A stretch of DNA of 64,000 nucleotides from assembly GCA_934271275.1 (NCBI GenBank), contig CAKQRD010000006.1:93314-157313 (forward strand), written 5' to 3'. The stretch is from an uncultured Clostridia bacterium (GTDB taxonomy: Bacteria; Bacillota; Clostridia; Christensenellales; Borkfalkiaceae). The position numbers were made by a program, and so were the translations under genes. The notes under the pieces were generated by a model. That model was not told the DNA's origin. It did no database searches and worked only from the letters and a program-made list of their open reading frames with translations. Shown piece by piece: positions 50,777-58,948 of the stretch; the first letter of the stretch is position 1; each line of letters opens with the position of its first letter.

Positions 50777-51628
50777 TTAATTTTCTTCGCCGCCGTCGTT
50801 GATATAAAGAATACCGAGGCAGTCTTCGCCGCAATGGCTGGTTATCGTGCCGCCCGCCGTGGTGGGGTGAATATTTTTAAAGCCCCTCGCCGCAAGCGTC
50901 TCCTTAACCTTTTCAACAAGTTCGGGCGCGGCGGTCGTATACGTTATAAACACCTCTTCGAGGTCGGGGTTGTTGAATTCTTCCAGAATATCGTCGACGT
51001 AATTCACGACGACGTGTTCGTAATTGCCGCGATACTTTTTGCCCGAAACCATCTTGCCGTCTTTAAGAAGAATCTGCGGGCGAATTTTGAGAAGGTTTGC
51101 GCCGAGATACATAAGCGCGGAGCATCTGCCGCCTTTATAGAGATAATCGACGCGTTTCAGCTCGAAGCTCGCCTGCACCGAAGGCACTCTCGAAAGACAC
51201 TTTTTATAAATGCTTTCCGCGTCCTCGCCGCGGCGGGCAAGTTTTCTCGCATACAGCGCAAGAAGAGCTATACCCGTGGAAAGCGAACGCGAATCCACCA
51301 CGAAAACGTTCTTGAATTTCTTTGCCGAATTTACCGCGTTGTTATATGCGGAGGAAAGTTCCGAAGAAAGCGAAAAATGCACTATCGCGTCGTTATCTTT
51401 CAAAAGATTTTCAAAATGCTCGTCGTACTGGCTTTCGTTAACGGCAGAAGTTTTGGGAAGAATTTTGTTCTTCGTAACGTAGTCGATAATCTCGCGGGAT
51501 GTAATTTCTCCGTCAAGCCCCGCCTTGTCGCCGAGAAGAACGGTGAACGGTACGGTTTTAATCTCGTATTCTTCTAAAATCTCTTTGGTAAGGTCTACGG
51601 TAGATTCCGCGGAAATTGCAATTTTCAT
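50777..51628 (-). CDS. DegV family fatty-acid-binding protein, paralogue 1
   Basis: 283 residues. MKIAISAESTVDLTKEILEEYEIKTVPFTVLLGD, KTSAVNESQY (family TSqpsp region), LSSELSSAYNNAV (fatty-acid carboxylate pocket), VDSRSLSTGIALLAL, RVDYLYKGGRCS, and a C-terminal TTAGGTITSHCGEDCLGILYI. DegV/FakB proteins bind acyl chains for phosphorylation by FakA. No fakA is seen. About half of the positions match paralogue 2, 800 bases away. Ribosome site TGGAGATATGAT. Confidence 0.92.
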   Translation of the reverse strand: MKIAISAESTVDLTKEILEEYEIKTVPFTVLLGDKAGLDGEITSREIIDYVTKNKILPKTSAVNESQYDEHFENLLKDNDAIVHFSLSSELSSAYNNAVNSAKKFKNVFVVDSRSLSTGIALLALYARKLARRGEDAESIYKKCLSRVPSVQASFELKRVDYLYKGGRCSALMYLGANLLKIRPQILLKDGKMVSGKKYRGNYEHVVVNYVDDILEEFNNPDLEEVFITYTTAAPELVEKVKETLAARGFKNIHPTTAGGTITSHCGEDCLGILYINDGGEEN

Positions 51629-52090
51629 ATCATATCTCCAAACGATAACTTTTTTATTCGAGTGTAATTTTTGCGGATTCGGACTTTAAGCGTTTTGTCG
51701 GCATTTTTCGTCGGCGCGATTTTTCGGAACTCCTTAAGGCTTTCGCCCTTTCGCGTTCTTTATGCGCCACGCCTTGCCTTATGCAGACCTTTTTCAACGC
51801 GGCGAGCCGTGCCTGCCCTTTTTTATCACGCTTCCGAAACGAGAGCGTACCGCCCGTTTCCGGAGCGAACGCCTTTCGGTCGCTACCGAAGTAATGGCTT
51901 TTGAGATAAGCGCCTTCGACCGTTTTTTTAAGCGCCGCGTTCACAACCGCGCTCGCCGCTCAGGCAAAAGCTTCCGGCGGTTATTATCCGCCGCCCCGCT
52001 TCCACGTTAATCACGTTATTATTTTATTAAACTTACCGTAAACTATCAACCTACTTTACGCGCGCGCGTTTCTACTGTTTAATATCCTTC

Positions 52091-52117
52091 GGTAGAGTAG
52101 TCCGAAAATTCTCTACC
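52091..52117. promoter_or_regulatory. Inverted repeat GGTAGAG / CTCTACC, copy A
   Basis: 7-bp perfect arms with 13-nt spacing; flanked by TCCTTC and CGCTGTAGAATT. The same arms and TAGAATT flank recur at 53532-53559. About 460 nt upstream of DegV paralogue 1. Confidence 0.55.
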
Positions 52118-52354
52118 CGCTGTAGAATTTGCAAAAAAATCAAAAACAAAACGGCGAGAAATACACGAAATCCCGCCTTTTGTCAAATTGTTTGCGTTCG
52201 GAATCCGACGTCTTACCGAACTTCCGTACTCATTATAAAAGCGCAAAAATCGCTATCGGCGCAAACTTTACGCAAATATTTTCCTTTCCGTTTTAATCGC
52301 TCGCGCATTATTTACCGAATTTATGCCAAAATTATTTTGCTCCGCGCGGCGCAC

Positions 52355-52401
52355 AGTTCCGTTGCGGCGTATAATTCCGTTGCGGTGCGCAGTTCCGTTC
52401 G
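52355..52401. repeat. 18-bp tandem repeat, about 2.6 copies
   Basis: Units start 52355, 52373 and 52391, core ARTTCCGTTGCGG. It lies 30 nt past the stop of DegV paralogue 2. Confidence 0.7.
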
Positions 52402-52430
52402 TTTTTCCCGAACGATACGCAAAGATTTTT

Positions 52431-53282
52431 TTACCGTTTGCTTCCGCCGTCGTTGATGAACGCCACGCCCACGGTATGCTCCCCGAGATAAGAAGAAACG
52501 GTCGCGCCGGTACGCGTTACGAAAACCTCGCGGAAGCCGCGATTTTTGAGCGTTTGAACGACTTCCGAAACGATTTTCTCGTCCGCGGCGGTATACGCCA
52601 CGAACGCGCGGGAAAGATCGGGATTGTCGTATTCTTCAAGGACGTCGGCAACGTATTTTTCGGTAACGCGGGTATATAAACCGCGGTATTTTTTACCCGC
52701 GATCATCTTGCCGTCCTTACATAAAATCTGCGGGTGAATTTTAAGGATATTCGCGCCGAGAAACGCAAGAACCGAACACCTTCCGCCCTTATAGAGATAA
52801 TCCACCCGTTCAAGTTCGCAGCTTGCGTGAACGAACGGCACTCGCGCCAAGCATTTCTCGCAAATCTCTTCGGGAGTCGCGCCGCTTTCCGCAAGTTCCC
52901 TGCCGTAAATAGCAAGGAGAGCTATGCCCGCCGAAAGGCTTAACGAATCGACGACGAATACGTTTTTTCGAGCCTTCGCGGCGGATTTTGCGTTTCCGCA
53001 CGCCGAAGTCAGCCCCGAAGACAGCGAAAAATGCACTACCGCGTCGTATTCTTTCAAAAGCCCGTCGAAATGCTCGCCGAACTCCGCCTCGTTTATCGCG
53101 GAGGTTTTTGGAAGTGTTTTGTTTTTATCCACGAACGCAAACAGTTCTTCAATGGTCACGTCGCCGTCTTTCACCGTTCTATCGCCCATCGTCACCGTGA
53201 ACGGCACCGTTTTTATGTCGTATTTCTTTTTAAGCTCTTCCGTCAAATCTATCGCGGAATCCGCGGAAATCGCAATTTTCAT
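52431..53282 (-). CDS. DegV family fatty-acid-binding protein, paralogue 2
   Basis: 283 residues from the ATG at 53282, which follows AAGGAGACTATA; an upstream in-frame start is less likely. Same motifs as paralogue 1: MKIAISADSAIDLTEE, TSAINEAEFGEHFDGLL, LSSGLTSACGNAKSA, VDSLSLSAGIALLAIYGREL, RVDYLYKGGRCSVLAFLGANILK, ATVSSYLGEHTVGVAFINDGG. The equal length and close motifs show a local duplication that has diverged. Likely a fatty-acid carrier with different chain preference, an inference. Confidence 0.92.
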   Translation of the reverse strand: MKIAISADSAIDLTEELKKKYDIKTVPFTVTMGDRTVKDGDVTIEELFAFVDKNKTLPKTSAINEAEFGEHFDGLLKEYDAVVHFSLSSGLTSACGNAKSAAKARKNVFVVDSLSLSAGIALLAIYGRELAESGATPEEICEKCLARVPFVHASCELERVDYLYKGGRCSVLAFLGANILKIHPQILCKDGKMIAGKKYRGLYTRVTEKYVADVLEEYDNPDLSRAFVAYTAADEKIVSEVVQTLKNRGFREVFVTRTGATVSSYLGEHTVGVAFINDGGSKR

Positions 53283-53399
53283 TATAGTCTCCTTTTCTGC
53301 GCGCCGCAACGCGTCTGCAACGTTTCAATTTTCCGATTGAGCAGAATTCGTGCCTCGCCTTGACTTTGCGAAACGATTCTTGCCGCTCTTTTTAAGATT

Positions 53400-53428
53400 A
53401 TCATATAATGCAACGCGCAAAAGGTCAA
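53400..53428 (-). promoter_or_regulatory. Promoter of DegV paralogue 2
   Basis: TTGACC (53428-53423), 17-nt spacer, TATGAT (53405-53400). Confidence 0.65.
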
Positions 53429-53531
53429 CCTACCTTTTCATTCCGCACCGCTACTAAACCGAAAAACGAAGCTACCGAAACGCTTTTTCTCTCTTCCGCA
53501 GGAAAAACTCCTCTAAAATGAGTTTTTTCGC

Positions 53532-53559
53532 GGTAGAGTTGCCGAATTGCGACTCTACC
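53532..53559. promoter_or_regulatory. Inverted repeat GGTAGAG / CTCTACC, copy B
   Basis: 7-bp arms, 14-nt spacing, followed by GGCGATAGAATT. It ends 35 nt before the -35 of the XRE-membrane gene and lies ~100 nt upstream of the DegV-2 promoter; the divergent gene pair could share it. Confidence 0.55.
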
Positions 53560-53594
53560 GGCGATAGAATTAAACGAAATTAAGGCAAAAAGGG

Positions 53595-53623
53595 TTGATT
53601 TATTATGAAATTTATGATAAAAT
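53595..53623 (+). promoter_or_regulatory. Promoter of the XRE-membrane gene, leaderless arrangement
   Basis: TTGATT (53595-53600), 17-nt spacer, TAAAAT (53618-53623). The expected start (about 53630) coincides with the A of the ATG, and no ribosome site precedes it. Confidence 0.6.
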
Positions 53624-53629
53624 TGAATT

Positions 53630-54253
53630 ATGGATATAAAAGAGAACTTTGCCGCCAACCTCACGCGGTACAGAAAGGCGATGGGGATAACGCAGGCGGA
53701 GCTTGCCGAAAAAATCAATTATTCCGACAAAGCGGTATCTAAATGGGAGCGCGGCGAATCGCTTCCTGATCTCGTCGTGGTAAAAACAATTGCCGACCTG
53801 TTCGGCGTTTCGATAGACGCGCTCGTCGCCGAGCCTACCCCCGAAAAGCCTAAAATTTCGGTATTCACTAATAAAAGGCGTTCTATTTTATACCTTATCG
53901 CGATGGGGGCAATCTGGCTGGTCGCTATTTGCGTATATGTTTTTCTCGATATGATTCCGCCCGTGTCGCACGTCTGGCCGACCTGGCTTGCGCTCATATA
54001 CGCACTGCCCGTTTCCTCGGTCGTGATATTTATATTTGCTTCGGTGTGGAAAAACAAAGTGCTTAACACGATTTTTTCATCGCTGTTCGTGTGGACGACG
54101 CTGCTCGCGGTATTTTTATCCTGTCTTACGATGTTACCGTCGCCGTACCCGCCGACCTTATGGGAAATTTTCCTTATCGGCATTCCCGTTCAGGCTTTAA
54201 TAATCTTTTTCTTCTTTTATAAAAGGGTTAAACAATCGGACAAAAAACATTGA
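53630..54253 (+). CDS. XRE-family HTH protein with C-terminal membrane domain
   Basis: 207 residues. HTH_3 domain at the start (NLTRYRKAMGITQAELAEKINYSDKAVSKWERGESLPDLVVVKTIADLFGVSIDALVAE, about 8-66), a short link, then four hydrophobic helices (about 84-104, 114-135, 142-162, 176-198). Such HTH-plus-membrane proteins are common in Clostridia and probably regulate in response to envelope cues. Putatively translated from a leaderless mRNA. Possibly the protein that recognises the GGTAGAG palindrome in front of it, an inference. Confidence 0.87.
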   Translation: MDIKENFAANLTRYRKAMGITQAELAEKINYSDKAVSKWERGESLPDLVVVKTIADLFGVSIDALVAEPTPEKPKISVFTNKRRSILYLIAMGAIWLVAICVYVFLDMIPPVSHVWPTWLALIYALPVSSVVIFIFASVWKNKVLNTIFSSLFVWTTLLAVFLSCLTMLPSPYPPTLWEIFLIGIPVQALIIFFFFYKRVKQSDKKH

Positions 54254-54280
54254 TTTCTTGCCCGATTAAACCGAAAATCG

Positions 54281-54323
54281 AAAGCCCTTCTTTTGTTGCA
54301 CCGCAAAAAAGAAGGGCTTTTTA
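54281..54323 (+). terminator. Terminator of the XRE-membrane gene
   Basis: 14-bp stem AAAGCCCTTCTTTT (54281-54294) / AAAAGAAGGGCTTT (54307-54320) with a T-tail. 28 nt after the stop. Confidence 0.85.
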
Positions 54324-54384
54324 TAGCTTTTACGTTAAAAATTATTTAATTTATCTCTGAAACGATTCCTTAAAATTTTTCTTT

Positions 54385-54783
54385 TCAGCCGCCGAGACTT
54401 AAAGACTTCTCTTTTCTATAACGCTCGACCGCCTGCAAATACCTTTCGGAAACGGACATAACGTAACGTTGTCCCTCTTCGTACGGGAGCTTTTGCAAAA
54501 GCTCTTTATCCGTAAGCCTGCCTATCGCGTCTGAAACCTCGCCTTCCTCATCTAAAAGCTTTTTAACTTTGCGGTAAAAATCCTCGCGAGATTCGTCCGT
54601 GCTTTTGATATCCTCCGAAACGCGGCTCGCGCAATACTCTTTCACCTTGGAAACGGAAACTCCCGCGGCTTCCGCCTGTTCGAGCTTTTCTTCGAGATCC
54701 TTCTTGTAGTTTTGCCAGAACCCGTGCTTTAAGCGCATTTTGGCTTCTCTTGCATAGTCTTTGAGCGTTTTAACTTCTTCCAT
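54385..54783 (-). CDS. Uncharacterised helical protein
   Basis: 132 residues, not recognised. Highly charged, predicted almost all helix: TLKDYAREAKMRLKHGFWQN (about 5-24), a likely coiled coil (YKKDLEEKLEQAEAAGVSVSK), and DAIGRLTDKELLQKLPYEEGQRYVMSVSERYLQAVERY (about 85-122). No Cys cluster, no membrane segment. Purine-rich AAGGAAGAAAGAG before the ATG. Between a plus-strand terminator and the hydrolase gene on the same strand. Confidence 0.7.
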   Translation of the reverse strand: MEEVKTLKDYAREAKMRLKHGFWQNYKKDLEEKLEQAEAAGVSVSKVKEYCASRVSEDIKSTDESREDFYRKVKKLLDEEGEVSDAIGRLTDKELLQKLPYEEGQRYVMSVSERYLQAVERYRKEKSLSLGG

Positions 54784-54872
54784 TTTGTCTTTCTCTTTCT
54801 TCCTTTATTAGTTTTTATTTACGCTCGGCAAAGCTCCGTTAAATCTCGCAAAAGCCGTGAAAATCGCTTTCG

Positions 54873-55772
54873 TTAGTCTGCGTTTTTCGTCGCGCGGTCT
54901 AAAAATTCGGTAATTACCGAAAATCCTTCTTCGCGGTTGGCTTTTTCGTTAAGGAACTCGTGCCGAGAACCTTCTATAAAATGCAGCGTAACGTCCTTTA
55001 CGCCGTTCTTGATATAAAATTCGTAAAGCGCGGTCGTACCCTTGCTCATGTTACCTACCGCGTCGTCCGCGCCGGAAATGATTAAAAGAGGCAAATCCTT
55101 TTTAAGTCCCGCCGCCCGCTTTGCGGAATAAAGTTTTTTCATATTCTTCATAAAGCTTATAAAGAAATTGTTGCTGCACACGAACTCGCAATACTTGTCC
55201 GCGTGATATACGGCGTTATTTTCTTCGTCCACGCTCAAAAACTCGCCGTACGGCATCTTTTTGTCGTAACTGCCGAAAATTTTTTTATTCACGAACTTTG
55301 CGGGGGCGTTTTTACCCTTAAACGCGGCGGCTATTTTTGCGCAAACGTACCCCGTTTCCGCAAGCTGCCAACCGTTTTTGCTGCTCCCGCCGAGTATCGC
55401 ACCGTCCAGCTTATCGCCGAAAAGCTGTAAATATCTCTGCGTTAAAAACGAGCCGTAGGAAAATCCGAAAAGAACGTACGGAAGCCCCGAATATTTTTTC
55501 TTAAAATAATCCGTCACGACGGCAAGGTCTTTTACGGAATTATCGAACATATCGCCTTCGGAAAAACCGAGACTGTCTTTATCCGTTTCCCCGTGTCCGC
55601 GGTGGTCGCTCGCAACGACTATATACCCCTTTTCGTTAAGCCTTTTCGCAAAATCCTCGTACCTGCCCGAATATTCGTTCATTCCGTGAGAAATCTGTAC
55701 GACCGCGCGCGGTTTTTCTACGTCCGCCCATTCCCTCGTAAAAATTTCTTTTCCGTCGAAAGATTTTATCAT
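54873..55772 (-). CDS. Alpha/beta hydrolase (monoacylglycerol lipase / lysophospholipase type)
   Basis: 299 residues from the ATG at 55772, which has AAAGGAGGAAAGG before it; an upstream extension in the same frame is AT-rich and unlikely. Hydrolase_4 family: QISHGMNEYSGRYEDFAKRLNEKGYIVVASDHRGHGETD, nucleophile elbow FGFSYGS (Ser in GxSxG), late Asp in LIISGADDAVGN and catalytic His in GSRHEFLNE. Probably a serine esterase acting on lipids; the substrate is unknown. No signal peptide. Confidence 0.9.
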   Translation of the reverse strand: MIKSFDGKEIFTREWADVEKPRAVVQISHGMNEYSGRYEDFAKRLNEKGYIVVASDHRGHGETDKDSLGFSEGDMFDNSVKDLAVVTDYFKKKYSGLPYVLFGFSYGSFLTQRYLQLFGDKLDGAILGGSSKNGWQLAETGYVCAKIAAAFKGKNAPAKFVNKKIFGSYDKKMPYGEFLSVDEENNAVYHADKYCEFVCSNNFFISFMKNMKKLYSAKRAAGLKKDLPLLIISGADDAVGNMSKGTTALYEFYIKNGVKDVTLHFIEGSRHEFLNEKANREEGFSVITEFLDRATKNAD

Positions 55773-56069
55773 CTTTCCTTTCCTCCTTTGTGTACTTGCG
55801 GGCAAAACTCCCGTAATCGCGCCGTTCGCGTTTATTTTCGTATATGATACATTATTTTTTTCGGTTTGTAAATACCTTCGACAAACTTCGCGCTTTTTCT
55901 CGGTAAAATTTTTACATATTATTATTTTTCGTATAAAAAAACGAAATATCGCAATCGCAAGAATAAAATCGCGGGAATATTTTGTCGCAGACGCTTCCAA
56001 ACAAAAGGATTATACAGAACGTAAACGACTAATATGCGCGAAACGGCACGTAAAAAACGTAACAAAGAA
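55773..56069. other. Gap between rpsU terminator and hydrolase
   Basis: Besides the promoter at 55844-55872 I see AT-rich sequence without a supported gene. Confidence 0.5.
55844..55872 (-). promoter_or_regulatory. Promoter of the alpha/beta hydrolase gene
   Basis: TTTACA (55872-55867), 17-nt spacer, TATCAT (55849-55844); leader ~65 nt. Confidence 0.6.
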
Positions 56070-56100
56070 AAAACCTACCGAAAAAAATTCGGTAGGTTTT
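56070..56100 (-). terminator. Terminator of rpsU
   Basis: 13-bp stem AAAACCTACCGAA (56070-56082) / TTCGGTAGGTTTT (56088-56100), T-rich minus-strand tail. Confidence 0.85.
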
Positions 56101-56113
56101 AGTTTTCCTTCGA

Positions 56114-56293
56114 TCAGCCTTTAATGCTTCTCTTTCTTGCCGCTTCGGATTTTTTCTTTCTCTTAACGGAAGGACTTTCGTAGAATTCTTTTTTACGGAG
56201 ATCGCCTATGATTCCGTCTCTGGAACATTTTCTCTTAAAACGTCTTAACGCGCTGTCGAGGTTTTCGTTCTCGCCTACTCTTACGGTACTCAT
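56114..56293 (-). CDS. rpsU: 30S ribosomal protein S21
   Basis: 59 residues, found by translating the gap: MSTVRVGENENLDSALRRFK, RDGIIGDLRKKEFYESPSVK, and the basic tail RKKKSEAARKRSIKG. Helps base pairing of the anti-Shine-Dalgarno region with mRNA. AAGGTGAAAG before the ATG; own promoter and terminator. Confidence 0.97.
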   Translation of the reverse strand: MSTVRVGENENLDSALRRFKRKCSRDGIIGDLRKKEFYESPSVKRKKKSEAARKRSIKG

Positions 56294-56340
56294 TCTCTTT
56301 CACCTTCCTTTGCCCCGCGGCAGTTTTTCAAAGCCTATTA

Positions 56341-56369
56341 AGTATACAATAGCCGCCTGAAAATGTCAA
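56341..56369 (-). promoter_or_regulatory. SigA-type promoter of rpsU
   Basis: TTGACA (56369-56364), 17-nt spacer, TATACT (56346-56341). Confidence 0.8.
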
Positions 56370-56434
56370 CGATTTTAGGGCGGCTGAACGTATTTTTATT
56401 AAATTTTCGCCTTAATTTTATAATTCCGTTCGTT

Positions 56435-58021
56435 TTAATTCGCGCACGTGCCTTTTTCGCAACCTTCGTCGTCGTCTTCGTCGTCCGCGTCTAAACTCGC
56501 GGCAAGAGCTATATCGATTTCGTCTGCGTTGCAACCGGTGTCCCTGTTCTTAAAGCACGTATAATACACGGCGATTGAAAGCGCAAGCAAACCGTAAGCG
56601 GTAAGAACCACGCCGAGTCCGTTCGCATTAAAACCTTCGCTCGTAAACAGCAATTCCTTCACGCCGAATATTTCCACCACAAGAATAAGCAGCGGCGTAA
56701 CGTATTTAACCATAATCGCAAAAACTTTACCGAACGCGCCGAGTTTTAAGCCGTCCGCTTCGAGAGTTTCGTAAGTTTTCATCGGGTTTGCGGTAAACTT
56801 TTTATCTACGAGCCAGCCGAGCGCGATACAAGAACCGAGCGCGCACACGGGCATAAGCACGGTGTTCGTAACCGTATCGAAAAAGTCAAGCCAGTTCATT
56901 CCGCAAATCAGCATTTTCTCCTCGCCCGTTATAGCGTACCCCAAAGATATGCTTATCGGCACGGAAATAGCAAAACAAATCGCGGAAACGATTAAAATAG
57001 CTCTTTTTCTATGCACCCTGAACTTCTGAATAACGAACTGCGTCACCACCTCTAAAAGAGATATAACGGAAGTGAGCGCGGCAATAACCACCATTCCGAA
57101 AAAGAAGAACGAAACGATTTTGCCAAGCGTTCCGAGATGGTCGAACACGAGCGGCAAACTTTGGAACATAAGCACTATTCCGCTTATCTTCAAATCGTCG
57201 CCGTATACGGCTTTATAATGGTATATCGCGGGGAAAATAGCAAGTCCCGCAAGCAACGCGACGAGCGTGTCGAACACGCAAATCATAAGAACCGACTGTC
57301 CGACCTTGATTTTTTTGCCCGCATACGAACCGTAAGAAACCATTATGCCCATTCCGAGTGAAAGCGAGAAAAACGCCTGACTCATTGCCGCAAGTATTCC
57401 GTTAAAACCGAGCGCGCCGAAATCGGGATTGAGATAATAGTTAAGCCCGTCCGAAACGCCTTCTCCCAAACAAAGACAATAAACCACTATCGCGACGAGG
57501 ATAATAAAGAGTGCCGGCATAAGCACTTTGCTGGCTTTTTCTATACCGCCTTTAACGCCCGCCATAACTACTACGAGCGAAAGCATTAAAAATATAGCGG
57601 TATATAAAATAACTTCTCCGATATTCCCCGCAAACGAACCGAGTATTTCTGAATTCTTTTCAAAAGAGTTAAGCGTAAATTTAACGGTATACCCGCCGAG
57701 AATCGCATAATAACAAATTATCAGAAGCGGAATTATAATTGCAAACAATCCCAGCCAACCGAGATTTTTGTTTGCCTTTTTGTATGCGGAAACGGGGTTT
57801 GCCTGCGCGCGTTTACCGAGGTAAATTTCCGCAATCATAACGATTGAACCTATCACGATAACGCTCAAAATATAAACGAACACGAACGCCGCGCCGCCGT
57901 TCGCACTCGTTTTATAAGGGAAACTCCAAAGGTTGCCGAGTCCTACCGCAGAGCCTGCCGCGGCAAGAATAAAACCTATGCCGCTTGCAAAGCCGTTGTG
58001 TTTTTTCTTCGTACTCTCCAT
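56435..58021 (-). CDS. Sodium-dependent transporter, NSS/SNF family
   Basis: 528 residues, about 11-12 membrane helices. First helix has GFILAAAGSAVGLGNLWSFPYKTSANGGAAFVFVYI (about 14-49), the unwound Na+/substrate site of LeuT-type carriers. Bacterial NSS members take up amino acids with Na+. The C-terminal tail is acidic and ends with two Cys (DADDEDDDEGCEKGTCAN), unusual; it could bind metal. No neighbour hints at substrate. GGAATAAG ribosome site, own promoter. Confidence 0.92.
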   Translation of the reverse strand: MESTKKKHNGFASGIGFILAAAGSAVGLGNLWSFPYKTSANGGAAFVFVYILSVIVIGSIVMIAEIYLGKRAQANPVSAYKKANKNLGWLGLFAIIIPLLIICYYAILGGYTVKFTLNSFEKNSEILGSFAGNIGEVILYTAIFLMLSLVVVMAGVKGGIEKASKVLMPALFIILVAIVVYCLCLGEGVSDGLNYYLNPDFGALGFNGILAAMSQAFFSLSLGMGIMVSYGSYAGKKIKVGQSVLMICVFDTLVALLAGLAIFPAIYHYKAVYGDDLKISGIVLMFQSLPLVFDHLGTLGKIVSFFFFGMVVIAALTSVISLLEVVTQFVIQKFRVHRKRAILIVSAICFAISVPISISLGYAITGEEKMLICGMNWLDFFDTVTNTVLMPVCALGSCIALGWLVDKKFTANPMKTYETLEADGLKLGAFGKVFAIMVKYVTPLLILVVEIFGVKELLFTSEGFNANGLGVVLTAYGLLALSIAVYYTCFKNRDTGCNADEIDIALAASLDADDEDDDEGCEKGTCAN

Positions 58022-58058
58022 TTTTTCTTATTCCTTTTTTTGAATAAAATATGAATAT

Positions 58059-58087
58059 ATTCTATCATAAACGAAAGAAAAAGTCAA
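58059..58087 (-). promoter_or_regulatory. Promoter of the NSS transporter gene
   Basis: TTGACT (58087-58082), 17-nt spacer, TAGAAT (58064-58059). Confidence 0.7.
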
Positions 58088-58162
58088 CCGCGCTTATATA
58101 AGCAAAAGTTTTCCCGTATATTACTTTTATTTATCTCTTTGCGGATTTCAAAACGAAAAACA

Positions 58163-58184
58163 GGCGAAGCCTTTCGGCTTCGCC
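58163..58184 (-). terminator. Terminator of the methyltransferase-RluA pair
   Basis: GGCGAAGCC (58163-58171) / GGCTTCGCC (58176-58184) around a TTTC loop (GAAA tetraloop on the minus strand), followed by TGTTTTTCG. Confidence 0.75.
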
Positions 58185-58214
58185 CACGTGTTTATACCGT
58201 AATTTATAATTTTA

Positions 58215-58943
58215 TTACTTTTTGCCGAAATCGTAAAGCCCCGGCTTTATCACGGTAACCGCCGATTCGGTATCGAAAAGCTTCCACGGCATAACGTCTT
58301 CCGGCGGTTGCACGCGGAATACCATTCTTTCCTTGCTCACGGGGTGAGTGAAAGAAAGATAATAAGCCCACAGCGCAAGATAACCTTTTTTAGCCTTCTC
58401 TCCGCCGTAACGCATATCGCCGTATACGGGACAGCCTATCGCGTTCATCTGCACGCGTATCTGGTGACTTCTGCCCGTGTGCAGCCTTACGTCCGCAAGC
58501 GAAAGCCCGCTTTTTTCGGTTAATATATTGTATTCGAGTTCCGCAAACTTTGCACCCGATTCTGTGGGTGCGCAAACGTATACCATATTGTTTACGGCGT
58601 TCTTTTTCATATAATGCGTCAGCGTTGCCTTTTTCTCTCTCGGCTCGCCGACGAGAACGGCGTAGTACCTTTTCTCGAAGTCGCCCGCTTTCATCTGCTC
58701 GGAAAGCCTTGCCGCCGCCTTTGAAGATTTGGCAAAAACCATAACTCCGCCCGTCGGACGATCGAGCCTGTGAACGAGTCCTAAATACACGTTCCCCTTT
58801 TTATCGTACTTTTCCCTTATGTACTCTTTTATGATAGAGAGCATATCGGGATCTTTGCTCGCGTCCTCGCAAGAAGGCACGTTCTGCGGCTTTAACGCCA
58901 CGATTATATGATTGTCTTCGTGAAGTATCGTAAGTTCTTCCAT
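58215..58943 (-). CDS. RluA-family pseudouridine synthase, without S4 domain
   Basis: 242 residues from the ATG at 58943 (MEELTILHEDNHIIVALKPQ); longer in-frame sequence overlaps the methyltransferase and is not real. Catalytic GLVHRLDRPTGGVMVFAKSSKAA, and VRLHTGRSHQIRVQMNAIGCPVYGDMRYGG. Compared with the RluA protein at 35 kb it lacks the S4 domain, closer to RluC/TruC-like short forms. Substrate RNA undetermined. Starts five nt after the methyltransferase stop, with a weak GAGTGAT. Confidence 0.9.
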   Translation of the reverse strand: MEELTILHEDNHIIVALKPQNVPSCEDASKDPDMLSIIKEYIREKYDKKGNVYLGLVHRLDRPTGGVMVFAKSSKAAARLSEQMKAGDFEKRYYAVLVGEPREKKATLTHYMKKNAVNNMVYVCAPTESGAKFAELEYNILTEKSGLSLADVRLHTGRSHQIRVQMNAIGCPVYGDMRYGGEKAKKGYLALWAYYLSFTHPVSKERMVFRVQPPEDVMPWKLFDTESAVTVIKPGLYDFGKK

Positions 58944-58948
58944 AAATA

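Larger units (their letters stand above)
51629..52430. other. 802-base intergenic region between the two DegV genes
   Basis: No supported gene. Holds one copy of the GGTAGAG/CTCTACC inverted repeat (52091-52117) and an 18-bp tandem repeat (52355-52401). A 96-codon basic frame on the minus strand (51654-51944, GTG start) lacks a ribosome site and similarity. The first part is unusually rich in short open frames, consistent with decayed sequence, which is only a guess. Confidence 0.5.

Noticed and set aside
51654..51944. 96-residue basic frame between the DegV genes
   Set aside because: GTG start, no ribosome site, Arg/Lys-rich without family resemblance; the region also has open frames on the other strand.
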